From Actinomycetota bacterium (lineage in GTDB: Bacteria > Actinomycetota > CADDZG01 > WHSQ01), in NCBI GenBank assembly GCA_019348445.1, contig JAHWJK010000007.1:4278-26333 (forward strand): a DNA stretch of 22,056 bases, in the 5' to 3' direction. Within the stretch, counting starts at the first letter, position 1. Each line of letters begins with the position of its first letter. Below, piece by piece: positions 8,229 to 15,102 of this stretch. The notes beneath the pieces are model-generated. The model searched no databases. It saw only the letters and a program-made list of their open reading frames with translations, and was not told the origin of the DNA. The translations under genes and the position numbers were made by a program.

Positions 8229-8261
8229 TCGAGTCCGGCTGATGCGAGCCATACTTGCGAC

Positions 8262-8747
8262 GTGTCCGATCACGTGGTCATCAGGAAGCTCGAGCACCTC
8301 AGGGGTAATGCACGCGCGCCGGCGCTGCGTTACGCGATAGAGACGCGAGCAACCGCAGGGCCCGCGTTCAAGAACGGCGCCTTCGCAGGGGACGTTGTGT
8401 GGATCAAGCTTCACGGGGGCCTCATGATCGGCAAGGCACAGATCAAGATCGCGTGGGTCGGTGAGTACTCGTCCCTGCGGGAGATCCAGGCCCGCACCGC
8501 CGGCAGCGCGATACAGAACGACGCGTCGTTCTGGGCAGGCAGACCGAAGTTCGGTTACGCAGTGGTCGCGGAGTTGCAGAACGAGAGGTGGCTCGAACCG
8601 AAATGGCAGGGCCCGCGCACTTACGGGTACGAATGGGTCGTGATGGACTCCGACAACAAAGCGACAACGTGGTTCGCCGAGAAACCGCCTCCGCGAGGCG
8701 GTGAGGACTTGCTAAAACGCTTCCTGGAATGGCGTGACGGTTCCTAG
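8262..8747 (+). CDS. Hypothetical protein, possible PUA/ASCH-like fold
   Basis: A 161-residue protein that I do not recognise with certainty. The start is chosen at GTG 8262 because the frame upstream overlaps the divergent metallopeptidase gene. CATACT lies 6 nt before this GTG and could be the -10 box of a leaderless transcript; there is no Shine-Dalgarno sequence. The core (about 25-85) contains GDVVWIKLHGG, MIGKAQIKIAWVGEY and a helix SSLREIQART. That strand order resembles small PUA-like domains such as ASCH or EVE, which often bind modified bases or RNA. The C-terminal half is rich in Trp and charged residues (WLEPKWQGPRTYGYEWVVMD). No signal peptide or membrane helix is seen. It converges on the receiver gene with only 3 bp between stops. 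Confidence 0.7.
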   Translation: MSDHVVIRKLEHLRGNARAPALRYAIETRATAGPAFKNGAFAGDVVWIKLHGGLMIGKAQIKIAWVGEYSSLREIQARTAGSAIQNDASFWAGRPKFGYAVVAELQNERWLEPKWQGPRTYGYEWVVMDSDNKATTWFAEKPPPRGGEDLLKRFLEWRDGS

Positions 8748-8750
8748 GCG

Positions 8751-9170
8751 CTAGGCACGAAGACCGCGCTTTAGAAGGTTCAACGCGATCCTCGCCTTTA
8801 GGCGCTCCATGTCGTAGGGCTTGGAGATGAAGTCGTCCGCGCCGGCCTGCGCGGAGATGAACTCGGCGTCTTCCTCGGTACTGCCGGTCAAGATGATGAT
8901 GGGAACCGACGTTCCGATCTTCTCCCTCATCAACTTCATCACGTCGAACCCGGAGATGTCCGGGAGGTCGAGATCGAGCACGATCGCATCCGGCTTGACG
9001 CGCTTCGCAACTTCCACCCCGCCCGCTCCCGTAGACGCATCGACGATCTCGTATTCCGATTCCAGTCCGCGGCGCGCAACCTGCAACATGTCGGGGTCGT
9101 CGTCGACCACCAAGACTCGAGGCCGCGTCGCCTCGCGGCTGTCTTCAGGACCGGCTTTGTGTCCAGTCAC
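8751..9170 (-). CDS. Stand-alone response regulator receiver protein
   Basis: A 139-residue single-domain receiver. The acidic pocket is VLVVDDDPDM (19-28), the phosphoacceptor is D66 in IVLDLDLP, T95 is in ILTG and the conserved lysine is K117 in ISKPYD. There is no DNA-binding or enzymatic output domain, so it probably acts through protein contacts or phosphorelay. The start is set at GTG 9170, not at the longer in-frame option at 9263, because GGAGG (cctcc at 9176-9180) sits exactly 5 nt upstream and the extra 31 residues are low-complexity and unlike the family. No kinase is adjacent. The membrane hybrid kinase 6 kb away is one possible partner, but nothing here proves that. Confidence 0.92.
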   Translation of the reverse strand: MTGHKAGPEDSREATRPRVLVVDDDPDMLQVARRGLESEYEIVDASTGAGGVEVAKRVKPDAIVLDLDLPDISGFDVMKLMREKIGTSVPIIILTGSTEEDAEFISAQAGADDFISKPYDMERLKARIALNLLKRGLRA

Positions 9171-9175
9171 GTACC

Positions 9176-9180
9176 CCTCC
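9176..9180 (-). promoter_or_regulatory. Ribosome binding site deciding the receiver-gene start
   Basis: GGAGG on the minus strand with a 5-nt spacer to GTG 9170. It argues against the upstream in-frame start at 9263. Confidence 0.75.
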
Positions 9181-9344
9181 CGATGCGACTCTGACCGCGT
9201 TGTCGGAGCGAAAGTCGTGCTCCTGAATGGCGAGAAAGAACGGTTTTCATATGACGGCCGCATCCGAAATATCCCATTCGCGACGGGACCGGTGACTAGT
9301 CATCCAACACAAACGGGCCCGGCCGTGGGTGCAGCAGAAAACGC

Positions 9345-10250
9345 TTAGCGCGGGTCCGGTAGCGGCGTCAGGATGTCCTCGAGCTTGTCCCGTAGATGCT
9401 CGAAGTTCGGGGGCAGCGTCAGCTTCTCGCCCAGCGTCTCCAGCGGCTCGTCGACGTCGAAGCCGGGGCCGAGTGTTGCGATCTCGAACAACACACCGGA
9501 CGGCTCGCGGAAATAGATCGATCTGAACCAGAACCTGTCGATCACGGGCGTGACGTCCATGCCGGCGCCCGCGACCCGCTCTCGCCACGCCTCGTGCTCT
9601 TCCATCGTCGAGGCCCACGCGACGTGATGCACGGTCCCGGCCCCCTGGAGACCGCGTCCCGGGGCGCGGTCGTACGCGTAGAACGAGCTACGGCTGTCGC
9701 CGCGGGAGACGAAGCGATCGTCGCGGTCCGCGACGAATCCGAGCGTGTCCGTCAGGAGCGAATGGCTCATGTCCGGATCGGCCGTGTAGGCACGGACGCC
9801 TTCGAAGCCCTGCAGCGCGAACTCCTTCGGGATCTCGGGGTGATCCGCGATCAACGGATCCTCGGAGGTCTCCACTACCCGCAGCTCGAGGTCGAGTCCC
9901 TCCGGGTCTTCGAACCTGATCGAACCGTTCGCACGCTTCGGGATCACACCGGCTTCTGTCAGGCGCTGCTCCCAGAAGTCGAGCGCCTGCTCGGATGCGA
10001 CACGCCACACGATGAGATGAACCATGCCGGCGCCCGCACGTCCGCGCGGTGCTCCCGGGTACTCGAAGAAGGTGATGTCCGAGCCGGCGCTTCCCTTCTC
10101 GTCGGCGTAGAACAAGTGATAGATCGTCGGGTCGTCCTGGTTGACGCTCTTCTTGACCATCCGCAGCCCGAGCGTCCCCGCGTAGAAGTGGACGTTTCCG
10201 GGCGCGTCGCCCGTGATGCACGTGATGTGGTGGATCCCCTCGAGCTTCAT
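9345..10250 (-). CDS. VOC-family ring-cleaving dioxygenase
   Basis: A 301-residue protein with two vicinal-oxygen-chelate (glyoxalase-fold) modules, matching the family of hydroquinone-type ring-cleaving dioxygenases (MhqO/LinE-like). The first module starts with KLEGIHHITCITGD and contains the strand MVHLIVWRV. The second contains VRAYTADPD, GTVHHVAWAS and VLFEIATLGPGFDVDEP. The likely metal ligands are a His in GIHHIT or VHHVAW and the Glu in LFEIA, by family knowledge. Expected role: Fe(II)-dependent cleavage of a hydroquinone or related aromatic, in the cytoplasm. ATG 10250 is preferred to the adjacent TTG at 10253 because GGAGG (10257-10261) is 6 nt from the ATG. It lies 64 bp downstream of the GH3 gene. 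Confidence 0.88.
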   Translation of the reverse strand: MKLEGIHHITCITGDAPGNVHFYAGTLGLRMVKKSVNQDDPTIYHLFYADEKGSAGSDITFFEYPGAPRGRAGAGMVHLIVWRVASEQALDFWEQRLTEAGVIPKRANGSIRFEDPEGLDLELRVVETSEDPLIADHPEIPKEFALQGFEGVRAYTADPDMSHSLLTDTLGFVADRDDRFVSRGDSRSSFYAYDRAPGRGLQGAGTVHHVAWASTMEEHEAWRERVAGAGMDVTPVIDRFWFRSIYFREPSGVLFEIATLGPGFDVDEPLETLGEKLTLPPNFEHLRDKLEDILTPLPDPR

Positions 10251-10256
10251 CAATAG

Positions 10257-10261
10257 CCTCC
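10257..10261 (-). promoter_or_regulatory. Ribosome binding site of the dioxygenase gene
   Basis: GGAGG on the minus strand, 6 nt before ATG 10250 and only 3 nt before TTG 10253, so it favours the ATG. Confidence 0.65.
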
Positions 10262-10314
10262 CTCGGTACTTTCACCGCGCGCCAACGGCCACGTCGCCGC
10301 GTGTATTCCGACGT

Positions 10315-11409
10315 CTACCCGCCGAACGCGCCGGCCCATGTCTTTAGTGCGAGTACGCGAGCCACGGCTTCGTCCACCCGTCGCTCGGGTATCTCCCCGT
10401 TCAGAACCGCTCGTCGGATCGCATCGGCGCAACGCGCGGCGGTATCGATCCCGCCCATGATCAGCGCCAGGTCGACACCGGCATCGATCGTCGTTTTGCA
10501 CGCTCGTACTAGGTCTCCGTCGAATCTCCACGTGACCGCCTCGAGCGCATCACTGACGGCGACGCCGTCGTAGCCGAGATCGCGACGCAACCGATCTTCC
10601 ACGATGTGGCGGCTCATCGACGCGGGGATCCGGCCACCGTCCTTCACGTACATCGCGTGACTCACCATGATCGAACCGAACTCGGCGCGTACCGCGAACC
10701 GGAACGGTTTCCCGTCGACTCGGCGCAATTTCCGCTTCGATCGAGAGACGTAGGAGGCGCCGTCATCGGTGTTCTGCGTTGCTCCTCCGAGGCCGGGAAA
10801 GTGCTTCGCGGTCGCGACGACGCGATGCCGTTGTAAGCCGGTGCCGAAAGCGCGGACCAAACGGCCCACACGCCGCGGTCTCGATCCGAATGCACGCTCT
10901 CGCATGACGTGCTTCGGAGGAAGGTCGAGATCGGCCACCGGTGCGAGGTTCATATTGACGCCCGCGCCGCGCAATGCCTTGCCCGTCTTGCGTCCCTGTT
11001 CGTACGTGAACGACGTCCCTCTCCGGCCCATCTCCGGCGCCGAGTACCACGGCGGCATGTCCTCGAAGCGCTTGACGATGCCGCCTTCCTGGTCGACCGC
11101 AATGAGCGCGCCGATCGGTGGGTCGGTTCCTCCCCGCGCCGCGTTCTGGATCTGTGTCGTGAGCCTTTCGAGTTGGTCGCGATTGCGATAGTTGCGATCC
11201 AAGAGGATGACGGCGCCGAGATGCTCGCGCCGCATGACATCCCGCTCGTGCTCGGTCAACGACCGGCCCCCGACGGAGAACATCACGAGCTGTCCGACCT
11301 TCTCGCGCAATGTCATGGCGTCGACGGCGGAATGCGCAGGAGAACCGGGAGCCGTCATCGCTACGACGAGCATTCCGATCGTGATGCCGTATACGAACCT
11401 GCTGCGCAC
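10315..11409 (-). CDS. Secreted glycoside hydrolase family 3 protein, NagZ-like
   Basis: A 364-residue GH3 N-terminal-domain protein. It has a signal peptide (residues 1 to about 28, ending near PAHSA), so it is exported. The TIM-barrel motifs are GAVILLDRNY, IAVDQEGGIVKRF (103-115), VNMNLAPVADL, the AKHFPGLG loop (201-208), IMVSHAMY and the nucleophile region VAVSDALE with D286. NagZ enzymes remove beta-linked N-acetylglucosamine from peptidoglycan fragments and use a KHFPGHG...DSH loop carrying an Asp-His acid/base pair. Here the loop reads KHFPGLGGATQNTDDG and that histidine is missing, so specificity or mechanism may differ. The GTG at 11409 has no Shine-Dalgarno sequence, but TAGCCT lies 7 nt upstream. 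The gene follows the acyltransferase by 42 bp. Confidence 0.87.
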   Translation of the reverse strand: MRSRFVYGITIGMLVVAMTAPGSPAHSAVDAMTLREKVGQLVMFSVGGRSLTEHERDVMRREHLGAVILLDRNYRNRDQLERLTTQIQNAARGGTDPPIGALIAVDQEGGIVKRFEDMPPWYSAPEMGRRGTSFTYEQGRKTGKALRGAGVNMNLAPVADLDLPPKHVMRERAFGSRPRRVGRLVRAFGTGLQRHRVVATAKHFPGLGGATQNTDDGASYVSRSKRKLRRVDGKPFRFAVRAEFGSIMVSHAMYVKDGGRIPASMSRHIVEDRLRRDLGYDGVAVSDALEAVTWRFDGDLVRACKTTIDAGVDLALIMGGIDTAARCADAIRRAVLNGEIPERRVDEAVARVLALKTWAGAFGG

Positions 11410-11416
11410 CCGAACG

Positions 11417-11422
11417 AGGCTA
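11417..11422 (-). promoter_or_regulatory. Candidate -10 box for a leaderless GH3 transcript
   Basis: TAGCCT on the minus strand lies 7 nt before GTG 11409. The same hexamer is found at the same place before the M28 peptidase gene. No clear -35 is seen. Confidence 0.4.
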
Positions 11423-11451
11423 GCTCGCAGGAACGTGTGTGGCGCGATGCC

Positions 11452-12219
11452 TCAGGACGGTTCCTGCCGGCGTGCTCTCTTGCGGCGCTCGCGGTCGCGC
11501 TCGGCGAGGCGGTCGGCCTCCTCGACGGTGGGCGCGGTGCCGCCCATGTGAGCCGGGAGCCACCACTTGTCGCTGGGACCAGTCGGCTCTTGCGGATAGT
11601 TCGCCTGCGCCTTCTCCACCAACGAACCGATCGCTTCCATGACCCGACCGGTAACTTCCGTCGGATCGCTGTCACGTTCGTGCTCCACCGGCTCGCCGGC
11701 GTAGACGTCGAGGGCGACCTTCCGCTGGAAGTTCTTCGGACGATCCTTCGTCAGGATCCGCTGTGTCCCCCACGTCGCGCACGGGATCAGGGCGGCGCCG
11801 CTCTCTATAGCCATCCGCGCCGCTCCGGTCTTGCCGGCGCGGGGAACGAAAGATCGACTGATCGTTCCTTCGGGAAACATCCCGACGGCTTCGCCTCTAC
11901 GCAGGTATTCGATCGCGAGGTCGACCGCGTCACTAGCGCGGGCGAATCGATCGACGGGGATGTGCTTCATCCCTCGCATCAGCGGCCCCGCAACCGGATG
12001 GTCGAACACCTCCTTCTTCGCCATGAACCGGACCAACCGGCCGCGCTCGCGCGCCGCGTATCCGACGAAGACGAAGTCCAGGTACCCGATGTGATTGCTT
12101 GCAAGGACCACAGGCCCCGATGTCGGGATGTTGTCGGTGCCGAACGTCCGGATCTGCCAGCTCAGCGCCTTGAAGAGACCGAGAGCCACACCGATGACCG
12201 GCCGGTAGACGTATTCCAC
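11452..12219 (-). CDS. 1-acyl-sn-glycerol-3-phosphate acyltransferase-like (PlsC family)
   Basis: A 255-residue acyltransferase. Motif I is NHIGYLD (N42-H43-x4-D48), which holds the catalytic His-Asp pair. Motif II is likely around GMKHIPVDR (83-91). Motif III is FPEGTISRS (115-123), and VPRAGKTGAARMA follows in the position expected for motif IV. These enzymes transfer an acyl group to lysophosphatidic acid at the inner membrane face; some relatives acylate other lysolipids. The C terminus is charged (ERDRERRKRARR), which may help membrane contact. Start GTG 12219 lies 27 bp after the TypA stop, with TAGCGT 6 nt upstream as a possible leaderless promoter. The nearby desaturase supports a lipid role. 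Confidence 0.88.
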   Translation of the reverse strand: MEYVYRPVIGVALGLFKALSWQIRTFGTDNIPTSGPVVLASNHIGYLDFVFVGYAARERGRLVRFMAKKEVFDHPVAGPLMRGMKHIPVDRFARASDAVDLAIEYLRRGEAVGMFPEGTISRSFVPRAGKTGAARMAIESGAALIPCATWGTQRILTKDRPKNFQRKVALDVYAGEPVEHERDSDPTEVTGRVMEAIGSLVEKAQANYPQEPTGPSDKWWLPAHMGGTAPTVEEADRLAERDRERRKRARRQEPS

Positions 12220-12225
12220 GGACGG

Positions 12226-12231
12226 ACGCTA
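12226..12231 (-). promoter_or_regulatory. Candidate -10 box for a leaderless acyltransferase transcript
   Basis: TAGCGT on the minus strand, 6 nt before GTG 12219, in the 27-bp gap after the TypA stop. It is weaker than the other cases because transcription could also run on from TypA. Confidence 0.3.
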
Positions 12232-12246
12232 ACCCGATACCGGATG

Positions 12247-14097
12247 TTAGGAGAGGCGCGACTTCGCATCGCGCCTCGAGACGCGGAGCCGCGCCGATGC
12301 ATCGAGGACGACTTTGCGTAGCCGGACGGTAGCGGGCGTCACTTCGACGCACTCGTCTTCCTTGATGAACTCGAGAGCCTGTTCGAGCGACATCTGCTTG
12401 TGCGGGATCAGCCGAACGAGTTCCTCTGCGGTGGACGAGCGCATATTCGTGAGCTTCTTCTCTTTGGTGGGGTTGACATCGATGTCTTCCGAGCGTGCGT
12501 TCTCCCCCATGATCATCCCCTCGTAGACCTCGGCCCCCGGCGCGATGAACAGCGTTCCGCGGTCCTGCAAGTTCAGAAGCGCGTACGCCGTCGCCGGACC
12601 CTTCCGGTCCGCAACGAGGCTCCCCGTGGGCCGCGTCCGAAGCTCGCCGTGCCACGGCTCGTAGCGATCGAAGACGTGGTGCAACAGACCCGTACCGCGT
12701 GTTTCCGTGAGGAATTCGGTGCGGAAACCGATCAACCCGCGCGCCGGCACGAGGTACTCCATGCGCACCCACCCGGTCCCGTGATTGACCATGTTCTCGA
12801 GACGTCCTTTACGCAACGCGATCAGCTGCGTGACGACGCCCATGAAGTCTTCGGGTACGTCGATCGTGAGACGCTCTACCGGTTCGTGAACCTTCCCGTC
12901 GATGGTTTTCGTCACGACCTGCGGCTTCCCGACGGTGAGCTCGAATCCCTCGCGCCGCATCATCTCGACCAACACCGCGAGCTGCAGCTCCCCACGCCCT
13001 TGTACCTCCCAGACTTCCGGACGTTCTGTTTCCAGCACGCGGATCGAGACGTTGCCGACGAGCTCCGCGTCGAGCCGGTTCTTGACGAGCCGAGCGGTTA
13101 GCTTGCTGCCGTCTTGTCCCGCCAGCGGCGACGTGTTGATCCCGATCGTCATCGACAGGCTCGGATCGTCGAAGTGCGACACCGGAAGGGGCCGGGGATC
13201 GTCGGGGTCCGACAACGTCTCACCGATCGTCACGTCCGGCAGCCCCGCGATGGCGAAGATGTCTCCGGGCCCGGCAGAGTCCGCGTCGACGCGATCCAGC
13301 GCCTCGGTCACGTAGAGCTCGGTGATCTTCACGCGCTCGATCGTTTCGTCGGCGCGGCACCACGCGACCGGTTCGCCCTTGCGGATCGTCCCGTGGAACA
13401 TCCGGCACAAAGCCAGGCGGCCCAAGTAGGGAGACGCGTCGAGGTTCGTCACCAACGCTTGCAGCGGATGGTTGGCGTCGTATGCGGGGGCCGGGATGTG
13501 CTCGAGCAGCACCTCGAACAGCGGTTTGAGGTCGCTTCCCTCGATCTCGGGATCGGTCGAGGCCCATCCCGCTCGGGCGTTCGAGTACAGGATCGGGAAA
13601 TCGATCTGATCTTCCTGGGCATCGAGGTCGAGGAACAACTCGTAGACCTCGTTGACCACTTCATCGACGCGGGCGTCGGGACGATCGACCTTGTTCACGA
13701 CGAGGATGACGGGGAGCTTGCCCTCGAGCGCCTTGCGCAAGACGAAGCGCGTCTGCGGCAGCGGGCCCTCGCTGGCGTCGACCAGGAGGAGCACGCCGTC
13801 GACCATCGTCAGACCTCGTTCGACCTCGCCTCCGAAATCCGCGTGGCCGGGCGTATCGATGATGTTGATCTTGACGTCGCCGTAACGGACCGCCGTGTTC
13901 TTAGCGAGGATCGTGATGCCCTTCTCGCGTTCGAGGTCCATCGAATCCATGACGCGTTCGGCGACGTCCTGATTGGTACGAAAGGCGCCGGACTGCCAGA
14001 GCATGGCGTCGACGAGGGTCGTCTTGCCGTGATCTACATGGGCAACGATCGCAACATTGCGTAGGTCATGCCGCCTAGTCGGGTGCTCACTAGACAT
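12247..14097 (-). CDS. typA: Translational GTPase TypA/BipA
   Basis: A 616-residue ribosome-associated GTPase of normal TypA length. The G domain shows AHVDHGKTT (19-27), EREKGITIL (55-63), DTPGH (80-84) and NKVD (134-137). EF-G-like domains follow, and the C-terminal region contains RGLIGFRTEFLTETRGTGLL and DINPTKEKKLTNMR-type sequence (here DVNPTKEKKLTNMRSS), both typical of TypA. It acts in ribosome assembly and stress adaptation, by family knowledge. The start is set at ATG 14097: it is the family-typical N terminus, and the longer in-frame TTG at 14142 would lie well inside the desaturase gene. This ATG overlaps the last codons and stop of the desaturase (AATGTCTAG) by 8 bases, so translation is probably coupled. 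Confidence 0.95.
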   Translation of the reverse strand: MSSEHPTRRHDLRNVAIVAHVDHGKTTLVDAMLWQSGAFRTNQDVAERVMDSMDLEREKGITILAKNTAVRYGDVKINIIDTPGHADFGGEVERGLTMVDGVLLLVDASEGPLPQTRFVLRKALEGKLPVILVVNKVDRPDARVDEVVNEVYELFLDLDAQEDQIDFPILYSNARAGWASTDPEIEGSDLKPLFEVLLEHIPAPAYDANHPLQALVTNLDASPYLGRLALCRMFHGTIRKGEPVAWCRADETIERVKITELYVTEALDRVDADSAGPGDIFAIAGLPDVTIGETLSDPDDPRPLPVSHFDDPSLSMTIGINTSPLAGQDGSKLTARLVKNRLDAELVGNVSIRVLETERPEVWEVQGRGELQLAVLVEMMRREGFELTVGKPQVVTKTIDGKVHEPVERLTIDVPEDFMGVVTQLIALRKGRLENMVNHGTGWVRMEYLVPARGLIGFRTEFLTETRGTGLLHHVFDRYEPWHGELRTRPTGSLVADRKGPATAYALLNLQDRGTLFIAPGAEVYEGMIMGENARSEDIDVNPTKEKKLTNMRSSTAEELVRLIPHKQMSLEQALEFIKEDECVEVTPATVRLRKVVLDASARLRVSRRDAKSRLS

Positions 14098-15076
14098 TGC
14101 TCCATCGTTTCCGGACCCACGCACGCGGCTTGATCTCCTCAACCGTCTTCTGAGCTACTTGCTTCGGCGTTACGAGCTTCACACGACTAGCGAGCTTCAT
14201 CTTCTCGAACAGCCTGATCATCGCAGCGGTCGGATCGATCTGGCCGCGGCCGATCCCGTGGACCGCGGACGTCGGAAATGCATGGTGCCCGTTGTGCCAC
14301 GACTCGCCGAACGAGATGATCGCGAGCAACCAGTTGTTCGTCGACCTGTCGTTGCTCCTGAACGGACGATCGCCGAAGAAGTGGCAGATCGAGTTGATGC
14401 TCCACGTCACGTGATGCAGAACGAAGATACGCGCGAGCGACCCCCACAGGAACGCCGTGACGGCCCCTTCGAAAGACCACGTGACAAGTCCGCCGAGCAC
14501 CGCGGGCAGAGCGAAAGACAAGAACGTCAACGTACCGAAGCGCTTGTGGACGCGCATGATGTCCGCGTCGGCCACGAGGTCGGGAGCCCAGCGGTGGTTG
14601 TCGGTGAGCTCCGGTGCCGATAGCCACCCGATGTGCGCGTGCCACAGACCCCGGATCGTGCCCTTGATCGTGTCGTCGTCATCGAGGTGCGGCGAGTGCG
14701 GATCGCCGGCGCGGTCCGAGAATGCGTGATGGCGACGATGCGTGCCTACCCAGTCGATGATCGCTCCCTGAACCGACATCGAACCAGCGATCGCGAGCGC
14801 GATCTTCAGCGGACGTCGGGCGACGAAGCTCTGGTGCGTGAACAGCCGGTGGTAGCCGACCGTCACGCCGAATCCGGTGAACAGGTAAAAGAAAAGGGCG
14901 ATGACGGCGTCGGTGACGCTCAGGCCCGCGCCCCAGAAATTGACGACCGCGAACGCGAATCCGGCCAACGGAAGAACCGTCAGAACGATGATCACGATCC
15001 GCTGGATCTTTTCCTGTCGCTCGGTCATGGCCGTGACACCGGGGGTGGCCGCGCGGGCCTGGGGAACGGAGCTCAT
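14090..15076 (-). CDS. Acyl-CoA desaturase (membrane fatty acid desaturase, delta-9 type)
   Basis: A 328-residue integral membrane di-iron desaturase. The three histidine boxes are HRLFTH (76-81), HRRHH (113-117) and HNGHH (261-265); further histidines lie in HHVTWSINSICH (221-232). Hydrophobic helices occupy about 27-75, 92-108 and 180-225. The family inserts a cis double bond into acyl-CoA using O2 and an electron donor, at the inner membrane. There is no fused cytochrome b5 or ferredoxin domain, so a separate donor is needed. ATG 15076 is preceded by AAAGGCGG. It starts 26 bp after the stop of the large membrane protein and overlaps typA at its end, suggesting one transcript. Confidence 0.93.
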   Translation of the reverse strand: MSSVPQARAATPGVTAMTERQEKIQRIVIIVLTVLPLAGFAFAVVNFWGAGLSVTDAVIALFFYLFTGFGVTVGYHRLFTHQSFVARRPLKIALAIAGSMSVQGAIIDWVGTHRRHHAFSDRAGDPHSPHLDDDDTIKGTIRGLWHAHIGWLSAPELTDNHRWAPDLVADADIMRVHKRFGTLTFLSFALPAVLGGLVTWSFEGAVTAFLWGSLARIFVLHHVTWSINSICHFFGDRPFRSNDRSTNNWLLAIISFGESWHNGHHAFPTSAVHGIGRGQIDPTAAMIRLFEKMKLASRVKLVTPKQVAQKTVEEIKPRAWVRKRWSNV

Positions 15077-15102
15077 GTGTGACGCCGCCTTTCTGTCTGC
15101 AC

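Noticed and set aside
7878..8261. Long N-terminal extension of the 161-aa protein
   Set aside because: It would overlap the divergent zinc metallopeptidase gene by nearly 300 bp and is low-complexity.
9171..9263. 31-residue extension of the receiver protein
   Set aside because: A well-placed ribosome binding site points to GTG 9170, and the extension has no receiver-domain sequence.
10909..12321. 470-aa plus-strand open frame
   Set aside because: It is the reverse shadow of the GH3 and acyltransferase genes; its translation is rich in Arg, His and Asp without family motifs, while the minus strand carries clear catalytic motifs.
14098..14142. 15-residue N-terminal extension of TypA from a TTG
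   Set aside because: It lies inside the desaturase coding region, and TypA proteins normally start just before the segment RNVAIVAHVDHGKT.
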